From Brassica napus (taxonomy: Eukaryota; Streptophyta; Magnoliopsida; Brassicales; Brassicaceae), in NCBI RefSeq assembly GCF_020379485.1, contig NC_063437.1, positions 186,001-250,000 of the forward strand: 64,000 nucleotides of DNA, given 5' to 3'. Position numbers and translations under genes: made by a program. The notes beneath the pieces are model-generated. The model ran no database searches and had not been told where the DNA came from. It was given only the letters and a program-made list of their open reading frames with translations. Numbering within the stretch: the stretch's first letter is position 1; the number at the start of each line of letters is the position of its first letter. Of this stretch, positions 18,793 through 29,921 are shown piece after piece.

Positions 18793-19266
18793 ATGAGTAT
18801 AGGCATGATACCAAGACAAGCGAAGTTAATAGTCAGCTTTATGTTTTGGGGTTTTCTGGTGTTGTCAAGTGCAACAGAAGATCTGGTGGTGATAACTCAG
18901 TGTAAGAACCAATGCAAACATGATCTCCACAACATGAAAGAATGTGAAGATAGGTGCCACAAAAAGATGATGATGATGATGGACCAACGATGGCCACAGA
19001 GAAGAGGTTTTGATGGCGTTGACGATGAAGCTCTGCAGACAAAATGCAACAGGAAATGCACTTCTTCTTACACACCCCGTAAAAGATGCATATCTCAATG
19101 CTTCAGGTCCATGGTTGGGAAGAAGATCATGGACAACGAGGTAATCTGTGAGTCATCGTGCACCATCCTTCAAGAGAAACCGCTCATTGTAAGATGCACC
19201 AGGGTTTGCCACGAGAGTACTCCCGGAGCTGTTGGCTTAGTTCTACTTGAGAAAGAGAATCTCTAG
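18793..19266 (+). CDS. Secreted protein with three C-X3-C hairpin modules (alpha-hairpinin-like)
   Basis: A single-exon 157-residue protein. Residues 1 to about 27 look like a signal peptide (basic start, hydrophobic 11-26). The mature part has exactly twelve cysteines, all in C-X3-C pairs: 37/41 with 51/55, 85/89 with 99/103, and 119/123 with 135/139. The gaps inside the three modules are 9, 9 and 11 residues. C-X3-C-Xn-C-X3-C is the signature of alpha-hairpinins, small disulfide-locked helical hairpins known as antimicrobial peptides, protease inhibitors and vicilin-buried peptides. A run of five Met (about 59-63) lies in the linker after module one. I infer a secreted, possibly proteolytically processed protein; activity is unknown. 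The start has A at -3 and a TATA box suitably upstream; Met5 is an alternative. It converges with MBD4. AATAAA-type signals follow at about 19280 and 19305. Confidence 0.8.
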   Translation: MSIGMIPRQAKLIVSFMFWGFLVLSSATEDLVVITQCKNQCKHDLHNMKECEDRCHKKMMMMMDQRWPQRRGFDGVDDEALQTKCNRKCTSSYTPRKRCISQCFRSMVGKKIMDNEVICESSCTILQEKPLIVRCTRVCHESTPGAVGLVLLEKENL

Positions 19267-19418
19267 TGAGATACTAAGTAATAAATGCTTTTGTGTAACG
19301 ATCCAAATAAAACTAAAAGTATTAACATTTTGTTTTGCCTCTAAAAACTACTAGTTCGTTATTAGAAAGAGAGAGCAGAGAGCTTCTTCACAAGAAAGAA
19401 AAGCAAATCTACACAAAA

Positions 19419-20413
19419 CTATCCTTTGAATGGCTTGGGTTTGATGCTCTTCTCTGAAACATCATCAGTGGTAGGAATAGGAGAGGCAAGCTTAGCATCA
19501 GGAGGACAAGTGTCTTCCATGACCTTTGGGACAGTGAAAGCGAAGTCTCCAAGCGGCGCATCCTTGAACTCTGGATTGGTTTCGATGAAGGATGCGACTT
19601 CATTGCGACTCCTGAGCTTCTTACCAGCTGGAGTAATGTAGTAAGTATCCATCTTGGAGTAGTCTTTTCTGAGGACAAGGCTCCTCTTGAAACCTTTGGG
19701 AGTTTTGGGGATACCAGGCTTGTCGATGACCCAGGTTCGAGAGGAATCATAGTCAAGATCAGCAGGGTCTTCACAAGAGACTTGTTTCTTCTTGTCGCAG
19801 GTAAAAGGGTCCTCCAGCACTCTACTCCTGATGTCCTCGTACTCCTCCTGGCTACCAATCACTCTCCACTTGTGACAGGCATCGCATTGTGCCGCATAGG
19901 TATCAACAACCCTCCCTGGAGCAACGTCTTTCTGCAATGTAGCCTCAGTGTAACAAAAGACAAGGCTTTGTGAGCTTATATATAGATAAACAAAGTAAGG
20001 CAAGAGCTGAAAACTAGTTCAGCAGGTACAAGAGTAAAGAAGACAGCTTTTAATCAAGAAACAAATGAAAACATAAAAAACATCAAAGAGAGTGACAATC
20101 AAAAGGAAACCCCAACAACAAGTTACATCCAAAGTAGTGCTCTTGAAGACTAAACGACAAAGTAATTACTACAAAAGCTCTCAACTTGAAGTGTCTCAAG
20201 CACCCTAAAACTGAAACCTAGAAGCTACAAAACGAGATATGAGAACCCACCCCAGAGATGATGAAAACATGCAAAAAATGCGTGCACTTTGGCAAAAAAA
20301 CATTCGCATCTGTGAAAGAAAAGAAACACAACAGAACCAGAAGAGGAAGATGATAATGGTTAGCTCACCTTGGCTCTTGGTGTCGCTGCTTTACCGAGCT
20401 CTTCCTCCTCCAT
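19419..20413 (-). CDS. MBD4: MBD4-like methyl-CpG-binding-domain protein with CW zinc finger (2 exons)
   Basis: Exon 1 is 20413-20369 (15 codons, starting MEEEEL) and exon 2 is 19931-19419. The intron (20368-19932, 437 nt) has GTGAGC at the donor and TTGCAG at the acceptor, and the junction falls between codons. The product has 185 residues, about the size of Arabidopsis MBD4 as I recall it. Residues about 25-75 form a CW-type zinc finger (Cys31, Cys34, Trp37, Cys60, Cys68); residues about 78-150 form the MBD fold, including the RTWVIDKPG and GFKRSLVLRK stretches. Plant MBDs of this subgroup combine CW and MBD; their binding to methylated CpG varies, and the CW finger reads histone H3 in other proteins. 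It should act in the nucleus. MBD4 is favoured over close paralogues because of the neighbouring genes. The frame upstream of the acceptor (to 20003) is intron. Confidence 0.9.
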
Positions 20414-20748
20414 CAGCTTATTTGGTAAGACGAGAGAAAAGTTTTCAGCTTCCTTTTATTATTTTCCTTTTCTATTCCCAACACCACAGAGTCTCTCTTC
20501 TCTCAAAAACCCTTCCTGAGAACATTTGCTAATCCCACGGCCCCGTGCGAAACGAGATCAACAGTGACAGACAAATCTACTTCTGACACGTCATAATCTT
20601 ACAAGTTTTTTAATTGTTGGACAAGCTAATGGTTTTGGGCTTTCAGGCCCAGTATTTAAGCATTTTAAATGGGCCTAACGTTAAAACAAAATTAGACAAC
20701 GATCAATCCCGCGAAATTAGCACAAAAAAATATCAGTGAATTTTCTGT

Positions 20749-21294
20749 TTAATCTTCTTCTTGACTGATTCTCACGGTTCCGATTCTGAGTCCTTCTCTT
20801 CCACGTACGCTAACGATCTCCGGTATACTCACTGCCACGCTGGCAATCTCTAACCGTCCTTCGCTTCTCACCCTCCTGTGATGAAATCTCGGCCGTCCGT
20901 TACAATCCAGCGTCGTCAGATATGGCGGCAGATCTCGCTTCCTCGTCACGCTTCTCCCTCTCCTCAATTCTACAACCGCTTCCGTCCTCTTCGGAAGCGG
21001 CATCTGCGGCGGCGCAACCGGCCTCGACTCCTTCAGTAACGGCGGTCCAAACGGTCCCCACGCCGATATTTCTCCCCCTAGATAGAAATCGTCAGCACCT
21101 CTCTGTTCCACTCCGTCGTGATCCGTCAGAGATCTGAAGGTGAGCCTCTCATCGAGAGATTCGACGCCGGATTCAATCGGAGTGCTCCACCGCCGTCGAT
21201 GAGAGTGTGTTGGTGTACTCTCCTCTGATGGCCGGTGGATCTCTACGCCTTCTTCTCCGATGAGAATCGTAGAGGATGACGCCGTGATTACCAT
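20749..21294 (-). CDS. FANTASTIC FOUR-like protein (DUF3049)
   Basis: A single-exon 181-residue protein. Residues about 121-175 fit the FAF domain: a PPYLTTL segment, NGRP, then RVRSEGRLEI and a second basic GLRIG block. In Arabidopsis, FAF proteins regulate shoot meristem size and FAF-like proteins are mostly uncharacterised; some are predicted to be chloroplast proteins. The N-terminal part is low in complexity, with many Ser, Glu and Arg, and has no recognised domain. The ATG at 21294 is the first of the frame, and a TATATATA stretch lies about 70-80 bp upstream. The gene points the same way as MBD4, 336 bp away. Exact family member not determined; the DUF3049 call rests on motif recognition only. 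Confidence 0.72.
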   Translation of the reverse strand: MVITASSSTILIGEEGVEIHRPSEESTPTHSHRRRWSTPIESGVESLDERLTFRSLTDHDGVEQRGADDFYLGGEISAWGPFGPPLLKESRPVAPPQMPLPKRTEAVVELRRGRSVTRKRDLPPYLTTLDCNGRPRFHHRRVRSEGRLEIASVAVSIPEIVSVRGREGLRIGTVRISQEED

Positions 21295-21363
21295 AACCGC
21301 CTCTTCCTTTCTCTTTACGATCGCAACTCTTCTGGATGCGATAACATGCTGACTATCTTCGAT

Positions 21364-21373
21364 TATATATATA
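21364..21373 (-). promoter_or_regulatory. Putative TATA box of the FAF-like gene
   Basis: A TATATATATA run about 70 bp upstream of the ATG on the minus strand, placed as expected for a plant TATA box. Confidence 0.4.
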
Positions 21374-22403
21374 GCATTTGGTGGGCCCAGTGCGAGAGGC
21401 TCTGCCAGCGTGGAGGACTCAGTTTTAACGGTCGTTTGTAAATTTAATTGACTGACGACGACTAACGGTGGGTTCTACAAACATCACTAAGCATACTGAT
21501 ATAATATTATGGGCTTATAAAAGCCCTTTTACACTGCCCACAAGAACTCTTTTCATCTTCGTTAACGGTGAAGATAAACGCCAATCATTACTTTACTTTG
21601 ATTTTATTTTTTGCGAAACCCATTATTTGCTTTGATGAAAGAAAGCCTCAAAGGCTAAGAGCCCATATTCCTGAGTGAGGATGATGTGTCGTTTATGACA
21701 AAACAGGTAATACAAATTGTTTTCGCTTGCACCAACCCATTAATTTATGCGATTATAACACTCAGTGAGTTCCTATAATTTATGCACGTTGCAAATAACT
21801 AATATGCATGTCAAGTACACACTATCTTCGTATGTGACATAGATTTGCAATATTGTTTTCCACCATCATCAACCTCCTCTCTTTTTTTTCTTCTTATGGG
21901 AGTTGTCACCAACAAGATCTGACAAGAAAGATGAAAACATGATGACGAGTTGATGATGAACGCAAGTGATAAAAGTGAGTGTGAGAGGGAGAGAGAGAGA
22001 GAGAGAGAGGATGTTTATTCGTGATTTGTGGGGTTTTAGATTTTGAGAATTTCAAGATGAAAGGTCTGTGTCTTGTTCTTTTATCTCTAGGGCTTAGGTA
22101 TAGACTAATAAAGACAAAGAGTATGCATTGTTGTTCAATGCTTTTGTCTTTTCCTTCCTCTCTCTCTATTTTTTTTCTTCTTTTTTTCTTCAAATCTGTG
22201 CATCTCTATTAAACTGTTGCTCAAAAAAAAAAAAAGTGCATCTCTATTAAACTTTCCATTCTTTAACTTCTTCCTAGATTATATAATCAGATCTCTACCC
22301 TTCCACATAATTTTTGAAATCCTTACAACGTGGTTGATTGTGAGTTTAATATATCAGTTTATATTTTATACATATATTTTTGTTTTAATTAATTTGCATG
22401 TAT
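21374..22403. other. Intergenic region
   Basis: About 1 kb without a supported gene. It contains a (GA)n microsatellite at about 21988-22009 and CT-rich tracts at 22150-22190. Frames here are low in complexity. Confidence 0.5.
21988..22009 (+). repeat. (GA)n microsatellite
   Basis: A run of about eleven GA dinucleotides. Confidence 0.9.
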
Positions 22404-22668
22404 ATTGAGTGTGATTGGTATTAGCTGTAGGTGCTGTCCACAACTACATTTATTTATATAACACTAAATTCACATCAATCAAATTTTAATAAAAATTTCA
22501 AAATCACAGCTATTGAAATAATTTACAGTTGTATAAATGTTCTGTAGAGCCAAAAATCTAAAGCAATTTTTTGGAGTTTTTCATAAAATTTTAAAGCAGC
22601 AAAAAATCTGTAATTTTTTTTCTACAACAATTTTTTTAAAAGTACAACTATTACCAATCAGACTCAAT
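22404..22668. mobile_element. hAT-like MITE
   Basis: A 265-bp AT-rich element bounded by ATTGAGTGTGATTGGTATTA on the left and, in reverse complement, ATTGAGTCTGATTGGTAATA on the right (2 mismatches in 20). No coding capacity. A clear 8-bp target-site duplication was not seen, so the hAT assignment rests on the GTGATTGGT-type ends alone. Confidence 0.65.
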
Positions 22669-24290
22669 CTCTTATGATCCCTCTCTGCATGTATACTTAC
22701 TTTGTCAATGTTTTATAACTTAGCGGCCAACAACTAAATTCAATTCCATTTCTTTTCTTTTTTGTAAATTGGCTTTCATGATTCAATTCGATTTATGTTA
22801 TTTACAAAAACATGTGACCGACACCTCAATCACCATCAGATCAGTTAAACAGAATTACCACTACCGAAAATCTGTAACCGATCAAAGTTACTTTTGGTCC
22901 AAAGCACTTAATATAGTCCACAAAGGACAATGCTAATCCATTGACAAAAGAAAAAACATCTTAGTGTAAACGACAACTTAGTGAATTGTGGAAAGCTAGA
23001 AGATGTTGATAATGCACCAAACAATGTTCAAGTGGGTTTTGTCAGAATTAAAGACTACAAAACCAAATGAGACCGACCATTAGAAAATGAAAATCAATAT
23101 TTTCATGACATGAAATTGAGCAAAAAAACAGTTGATCTATCATTAGTAAATATTCACACTAAAACAAAGACGATGTACCCAAATAATTGCCAAGACTATT
23201 TCATTACAAGACAAACGAGAGTCTTTGTCAAGGATGCATCAATAAGCCAAAAGTTTGGTCATAAGTCATACTTTGACAAGATGGAAAAACAAAATAGTGG
23301 CACTAGAAAATTAATTTTTGAGAGATGCTAATGCTAGGACAAAGAAGCCAATGTTAATCGAAAAATGAAATTATATTCGTAAGTAATAAATTACCTGTTC
23401 TATATTAGTATTTATCTTTTGTATCATCATTATATAGAATACAAACTATCAAATACAAAGGACTAAGAAACGCTTCTTCTTTTCAAGCTTTCGATACCCC
23501 TACCCTAACATCCAAAGAAGCAACTATATATTCAAAACAATCAACTATTGTTATAAATGGTATATTTTAGAAACAAACATATATAGACAAAATAGATTGT
23601 TTTCTCTAAGAGGGGTCCATGTTTAGCCACAACCACTACAAGGAAACACCAAAAATTCTAAAAATCGAATATATGCACATAGAAGATGCATTAAGCAAAA
23701 GATGCCAAAGAAAACTAAAAGTAATTTTTTTAAAGGAATAGAAAAGAAAAATCTATTGTCGATTTGAAGTTTGGCTGTGTAAGCTTTTTTCACTCATCTG
23801 AGTGGATGGGGACATGGGGTTAGGTTTTGGCATTGTGAAGCTTTTGCCTAAAAGGCACACGCAACACTTGTCTTGTCTTTTTTCTTCTCTCACATTTATT
23901 TGCCCTTTCCTTCTTTCTTTGTCATCATTTAAAACGCTATTGCCATATGTCCCCCTAGGGTTTTCACTTAGATGTTTGAATCTTTCTTTCTCTATATGTT
24001 TTCATTTTCATCTTCGTACATGTTCACAATTATAGCAGAGATAGATAATAGATTGAATGTTTGGTGGGTTGAAGTTAGAAAAGTGCGTAGGAAAAAAAAG
24101 TTTTCTAAAGAAAGATTTATCTTTTATATGCAAAAACCTTCAATACATGAAGAAGGTGAAAAACTAGAACCACAACTACATATTCTTTCTATTAAAAGCA
24201 TGATTGATATAAACATACAAATCCGTACTAGGATAAGTTTTCTTTTCACAGCATACTGAAGACAAGTTCGTTGTCTTGTAAATTTACCAT
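22669..24290. other. Intergenic region
   Basis: About 1.6 kb, AT-rich. Short frames at 23110-23331 and 23802-24259 have no recognisable domain and no gene-like codon pattern. Nothing else is seen. Confidence 0.5.
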
Positions 24291-24561
24291 CTGTACTTTA
24301 GAGCCAATTAAAGACTACCTCCTGTACTACTACTACTACTACCAAGCAAAGTACAATCTCCCGGTTTAGCCCTGAACCGATATATGCCGACAAACCGAAT
24401 TGGTTTTTGCTTCCGGTGCAACATCCCAACTTATGATGCTTCAGGAGACCAATGAACACATAAAAACGTGACTTAGAACTCCACAATAATTGTGGAAAAC
24501 TGTACAAGAAAACTTATCATAGCTATGTATAGTGCATCAACATGAGCAGACCTTAGTGTTG

Positions 24562-25858
24562 TTATAGACTCAGAAGAATAGGACTTGACTTGCTTTGGCT
24601 ACACTCTTCTATGGAGTGCACAAACTTTTTTAACTCGTCCATAAGACAATGAAAGTGATCATTGTTAGGCAAGAAATAAAACCCAATGGTCGCCTGCTTC
24701 AAATACAAAAGGTTAACATCGTGACCAGTCTTCTTGAGACCATCGACATAAGCCAACTGCCAATCCTGAACAAGATCCAAACCAGCAACAACGACAAGAC
24801 TCTTGGGGAAGTTGACACCTTCAAGGCTTTGACCACGAGGGCCAAAGGGATTACAAGCAGGATGATCTCTATCTTCACCTTCAGGTAGATAAGCCCTCCA
24901 ATACCAATCTCGGTCTTGAACAGTGACAAAGTATTTGCCGTCAAGTCTCTTCTCAGACTGAGTCCTCTCCACTCCACCGAACATAGGATGAAGAAGAATG
25001 TTCCCAAGAACTTTAACACCTTCGTTGGTAGCTCTCACGGCAACGTTATGAGCAATGTTGCCACCAGAGCTATCACCAGCCAAGTAAACGTAAACACTTG
25101 AGTCTTTACCACTCCGAAGCCAGATTCTGGACTTGACCCATTTGAGAGCATTCCACCCATCGTCGTAAGCGCAAGGGTAACGATGCTCCGGCGATCTCCG
25201 GTAGTCAACAGAGACGACAACAACGCCGCAAATAGTCACTAACCGTCGGCAGAAAGTGTCGTAGATGGCGCTGTTGGCGGAGGAATGAGTGAAGCTACCT
25301 CCGTGGAAGAAGATGAGAACGGGGACGATCTCCGTCGTGCTGAGAGGCTCCGTCAAGTCGACGGTGCCGTGACGGGAGGGGTCGAGGGGAGCTGGGAGGT
25401 AGATTCTGGTGAGAAGGTTGGTGGTGGAGTCGAGGTGGTCGAAGGAGAAGACACCGTCGAGGGGGAAAGAGTTGGAGGGAACTTTGCGGTCGAGAAACTC
25501 GGCGAGGTGACGGTTGAAGGAGCCGTCGGGACGGCGGAGGAGAGTGTAAGCGAGCTTGAAGTTGGAAATGAGGACCCATGTGTTGAGTGGGACTATTCTC
25601 TACAGACAAACAAAAAAAAAGAAACAGAACTTTTAAATGGATGGGACGTGTTAGATTTTTATTTCAACATTTTCCGTACGAATGAATCTATGATGATCAT
25701 CATCTTTCTTTCATCAATGAGAAAAACAAAACGGGATATGGCTAAGAATTATATTCCTTAGTTTCCAAAAAATAAAATATATAAATATTCCAAGAAATCT
25801 CAGAGAAATGGATCAGTACCTTGCATTCGTTTAGGTTGACTTCGTTCCCACCAGCCAT
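24562..25858 (-). CDS. GID1B: GID1B gibberellin receptor (2 exons)
   Basis: Exon 1 is 25858-25820 (13 codons, MAGGNEVNLNECK) and exon 2 is 25599-24562. The 220-nt intron (25819-25600) has GTACTG at the donor and CTGTAG at the acceptor and lies between codons, the conserved GID1 intron site. The product has 358 residues, the length I recall for Arabidopsis GID1B. It is the soluble nuclear receptor that closes an N-terminal lid over bioactive gibberellin and then recruits DELLA repressors for degradation. The fold is that of a hormone-sensitive-lipase-type esterase: HGG at 112-114, GDSSGG at 188-193 with Ser191, and Asp288. The catalytic His is replaced (Ile318), as expected for a receptor rather than an enzyme. 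Residues about 14-30 (RIVPLNTWVLISNF) belong to the N-terminal lid that contacts DELLA. The C-terminal tail is Ser-rich. Confidence 0.96.
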
Positions 25859-26202
25859 AGTCATCCTCACTGACTATTTTCCTTATAACACAATATATCG
25901 ACTCTCTTTATCTCGAAGTGGTGAGAACTGAGAAAGATTTTTTTAGGGAGGATCGATTTCAGTGAAACTGCCTCATACCAAATCTCTCTCTGGTCTCTTC
26001 AGATTAAAAAAAAAAACAGTAGAGGAAGATGGAAATTTTTAAGGAGCTGGAGAAAAACGAGACAAGTAAGATAACAAAGTACAGCAATCAGCAGAGAGAG
26101 TTGTTCTTGTTCTTCTACGAGAGAGAGAGAGAGAGTCAAAGGTGAGAGATGTTGAATATGATATAACCTATCGGACGGTGACAAATGGGCCGGACGACCC
26201 AT
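25859..26202 (-). promoter_or_regulatory. GID1B 5' leader / proximal promoter with CT repeat
   Basis: The region before the GID1B ATG. It holds a GA run at 26119-26135 (CT on the sense strand), a type of element bound by plant BPC/GAGA-binding factors. The transcription start cannot be placed from sequence alone. Confidence 0.4.
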
Positions 26203-26515
26203 TATTACTGTTTCGATGTGTGGGTCCTACCTCTATCCACATTTCCCCTATTTTTTTTATTTTTTCTCTGCAGTAAGGTAATTTACTAGTCCTACTACTA
26301 ATTACCAACTAATTCTAGTCGGCTGATTAATTATAAAAAGATATGTTTTTGGATAAAAAAAATTATACAATCAAAAACTTTAAAAAATATTTTTTAGAAA
26401 AAAAAAATTAAAAAATTATATACCCTAACATATTGGCCACGGTGTCATGTGTAGAGGAGATTGGCTATTGGCACGCCAGCCCCCGACACGCTCTCTCATA
26501 AGTGCTCCTTTTGAA
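26203..26515. other. Intergenic AT-rich DNA
   Basis: AT-rich, with poly(A)/poly(T) tracts. No gene or repeat recognised. Confidence 0.5.
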
Positions 26516-26537
26516 CCCCCCCACCCCACCCCACCCC
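26516..26537 (-). promoter_or_regulatory. G-quadruplex-forming tract upstream of GID1B
   Basis: The plus strand reads C7-A-C4-A-C4-A-C4, so the minus strand (the GID1B sense strand) carries four G4 runs separated by single T. This is a textbook intramolecular quadruplex motif about 660 bp upstream of the GID1B start codon. Confidence 0.75.
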
Positions 26538-26954
26538 ATTTTTTCCTTAATTTCTTTTTGGGAAAATTGGAAAAATGGGACACTTTGAACTTTTATTTGT
26601 CACAATAGGATTTCTGATATTTTGGACAATTCTGGACATATTTTACCCTTTTTTAATAGAAAAAATAGTAAACTGAATTTTAAAAATGTTAAAAAATATC
26701 AAAACTATTGGAAACATAAGTATGACAATATATATGTTTAAATTGTTTTTTTTTTAAAATGAATCATAATTTATTTCATCTTCTAGCTACAGTTACAATA
26801 CTCATTCTGGTCATCTACTTAGTCTAGAATTCGGCTACTAATGTTTATACATAGATATATCTTTGGTATACAACGTAACCTATCTTTTCTTATATATTCT
26901 AACCAAAGCTAGGTTACGTTACGTTATAATCAAGAAAGATGTCTTTCTTATACC

Positions 26955-27331
26955 TTTAGCTTGATTACGACATGTAGCCACAATGCGTTGATATACCCTA
27001 TCTATATTTGGAGCCATGATGTGGTCTGTCTTTTACCTTATGTGGCGCCTAGGGAAGAATATGTTTCACATCTACTCTACTGTGTTCTGACTTACATAGG
27101 TTATACATTCTACAGGAAATCCGAAAAATATGGAAACTTCCATAATCGGTTAAAGATGTTTCCTAAATCTAAACTAAATCTTCCCTAAATATCTCCAAGA
27201 ATATTTTCTCCCACGTTTTTCTCCTTCTCCCACGATCTTTTGTCGTCGTTCTTTGTGTTTCTCTCTTCTTCATCGACATAATCATCTCTCTTTTCTCTAT
27301 CAATACAACATGGTTCTAATCTATGTCAAAT
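26955..27331 (+). mobile_element. Possible LTR relic
   Basis: The segment ends with a pyrimidine-rich leader (CTTCTTCATCGACATAATCA), then CAATACAACA and TGGTTCTAATC, which recalls an LTR end followed by a decayed primer-binding site. The left end is not defined. The Helitron at 27350 begins just beyond it. Weak call. Confidence 0.25.
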
Positions 27332-27506
27332 CTAAACTTACTATTATAACTAGGTAATAACCCGCGCCTTGCGCGGGATGTGATTATTAGTTTTGTTATT
27401 TTTAATAAATAGACACTAAATCTGTTTAATCTGGATATTAGTTCGGTTTTAAGTTTTTTTTTTGATTTTTAATCTTCTAAAATATAACTATTATTTTAAA
27501 TTTATA

Positions 27507-27745
27507 CTCCCTCCTTTTCATACTAAGTGTCGTTTTGGGTCTATGCACACGGATTAAGGAAACAATTAATTTTGTATATTTCCTATATAAAAACACAATT
27601 ACCACTATATCTAACCATATTTCAACCAATAGAAAAATAAATTACTCAATAAAACTAATAAATTTTGAACTGAAAATCGAAAATGACACTTATTTTGTAA
27701 CGAAAAAATTTCTCTCCAACGACACTTATTCAGAAACGGAGGGAG
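27507..27745. mobile_element. Stowaway (Tc1/mariner) MITE nested in Helitron
   Basis: A 239-bp element with inverted ends CTCCCTCC and GGAGGGAG, extended imperfectly to about 30 bp, and flanked by TA on both sides (27505-27506 and 27746-27747). This is the standard Stowaway structure. Non-coding. Confidence 0.9.
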
Positions 27746-28210
27746 TATTCATTTTAGTTTATTCGGTTAAAATGTTTGATTTTTTGGTTTTTTTTCCGGT
27801 AAAAACCAAAAATTAATATTATTTGTTTATTTTCATGTTATGAATTTTAGATAGTTGTCATGTCGAACCAATAGTTAATATTATAGTTTCAAACATATAA
27901 TATTTAAAGAAAAAGAAAAGAAAATTATTATAGACAAATCATTTTACTACAATTTGGTCGGTAGTGAAAGAAGCAATAAGAAAAAATATTTCAACTTTAA
28001 AAAAAATAGATATTTCAGTTGTTGTATGAGTATGTAAAAAGTATATAAAAATAGTTGACAAATATATATAAAGATATTGTTAATTAATATGAAATGACAT
28101 TTTTGTTCAAAATAATACATGAAAGATAAAATTTAAATTAATTTGAAATAAAAAAGGCTTTGACATTAGTCATTTTTCATATAAAGAAAATAAAGTTGTA
28201 TCCGTAAATA

Positions 28211-28684
28211 GGGGTGGGGCCAGATCGAATATATGAGTACTTGGAAGCATTCGTGTCGATTCGATCTTTAGCCACCTTGATATTTGGTGACTCGGATATC
28301 CGAAATGTTTTAGAATTTTAAAGAATATCCGATTTGATCCGTAAATAAAATAAAATTTTAAAATAATTGAAAATTTCAATAATAACATTTTATTACAAAA
28401 ATAAAATATTATTTAACTTTCTAAATTTTAGTACCTAATATATTAAATTTAATTCATAACATATATATATATATAATTCTTTACATATATGTATATATAT
28501 TCATATAGCAGATCAAATTAGATATATGTTCCTAAAATTATTGGTATTTATGATTTGCTTTTTGTTTGGACATTGTATTTTAGTATTTGATTTGTTTCGT
28601 AGAGTTGCGGATATCCAAATTATTTGGTTCAAATCAAAATGGATAATGAATAGAATCAAAATTTATGAATATTTTGCTCAACTT
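28211..28684. other. Segment flanked by 12-bp direct repeats inside the Helitron
   Basis: TATCCGTAAATA occurs at 28199-28210 and 28685-28696. The 474-bp interior contains several GGATATCC-type motifs. It may be an insertion with a target-site duplication or simply part of the Helitron body. Confidence 0.3.
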
Positions 28685-28948
28685 TATCCGTAAATAATAA
28701 AAGTAATATATATATAGTTTGGCTTTTGATTCGTTATCTATTTTTATTCGAACCGAAAAATCCAGAGTTTTATTGGAACCATGTATGTGAGTTTTATATT
28801 AAAAACATAAAATACATTGTGTGAACACATTTATGAATATAGTGTGAACGCGTTAGCATATTTATTATCAAATCGTTGTGAGGCTGCCACGTGTCTGTTA
28901 TAGTGTGAATGCATTTATTACAATGCTTCTCTTTTAATATATAAGGGA

Positions 28949-29921
28949 TATACGTGTTCCCGACAAATTCATTTTTATTATTTCACGTTTAGTTGTCAAA
29001 ATACTACTACTACTTCATTAGTGTTGAATCTTTGATTAATAGATTAGATAATCCTTCACTCATGTGAGTTGCCAGAAACAAAGAGTTATTTTGCAGATCC
29101 TTACCTTTGGTATAATTACAAGCAGGAAGCATATCTATATATACTTAGTATGATAAGTTTTGTCGTTTGGTGAGGAAGACGGATTCTTCATTTATATAAA
29201 GACGATTTGTTAGTGTGATAACAAAAAGACGATTTGTTAGCTATATAGCTTAAGCTCGAGTTCAAAAACAGAAGAGTGAGGAATAAAAAGCTCCATCAAA
29301 GATCATTCATCATCTAATGAAATAATACGCAAAAGTATGGGATGGTAACAAAAAAAAAATCAAGTATGGTAATGCAGCTTTAAACTATTTAAAAATATAA
29401 AGTTTGGGATCTTATTTTTATTATTGATGGTTGTGAGTTATGATAGGTGAAGGACAAAGAGAGGCTATTTTGTTTTTTTTCTTTGGTATCTTTTATTTAT
29501 TAATATTATATAAAAATGTGAATGCAACTCGTAGATAAAATAAAATAAAATTGGTTAGAGGAAGGTGACAAAAGAAACTATACAGCGTGCGACCAACGCC
29601 ATGGCATGTGGGTGGCGACAAAAGGGTTGTGTTGTTTTCTCTTGGTTATTATTATAAGAAGAAGTAAACTTTGGTATCCCAGAAGCGCCCTCGTCCGGTC
29701 AACAAGATTACGAACATTGCCACTACTAGCGAAACCTGTTCTATGTTACTTATGGACGCTCCCTTTCTACGTTGGACACAGCTGTTATTGGCAGACAAGA
29801 CCAATTCAACAAACATTTTGGGCTTCTTTGGTTGAGGTAAACATAATAAGCCCAGTCCAATTTATGATATCACATAACGTAGGATTGGTCTATAACTAAC
29901 ACAGCAGGATAACTACCAAAT
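28949..29921. other. Intergenic region
   Basis: About 1 kb, AT-rich on the left. A frame at 29606-29899 has no recognised domain. GACGATTTGTTAG is repeated at about 29202 and 29228. Nothing else is supported. Confidence 0.5.

Larger units (their letters stand above)
27350..28948 (-). mobile_element. Non-autonomous Helitron
   Basis: The element is 1.6 kb on the minus strand. The 5' end is TCCCTTATATATTAAAAGAG (28948, preceded by A), with an ACACGTGGC motif about 70 bp inside. The 3' end has a 7-bp hairpin CCCGCGC-AAG-GCGCGGG (27377-27361), then TTATTAC and CTAG at 27353-27350, followed by T. Both ends and the A/T insertion site are canonical. No Rep/helicase is encoded; a Stowaway MITE is nested inside. 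Confidence 0.85.

Noticed and set aside
21906..22193. 95-codon minus-strand frame rich in Lys/Glu and Ser/His
   Set aside because: It is the translation of CT/GA-rich low-complexity DNA.
23110..23331. 73-codon plus-strand frame
   Set aside because: Isolated in AT-rich intergenic DNA, no domain, no promoter or splice support.
25285..25761. 158-codon plus-strand frame
   Set aside because: Antisense shadow of GID1B exon 2.
26955..27331. Confident annotation of a solo LTR
   Set aside because: Only the right end resembles an LTR plus primer site; the left end and target duplication are missing, so it is kept as a weak feature only.
29606..29899. 97-codon plus-strand frame upstream of the tRNA gene
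   Set aside because: No recognised domain and no gene-like context; chance length in this composition.
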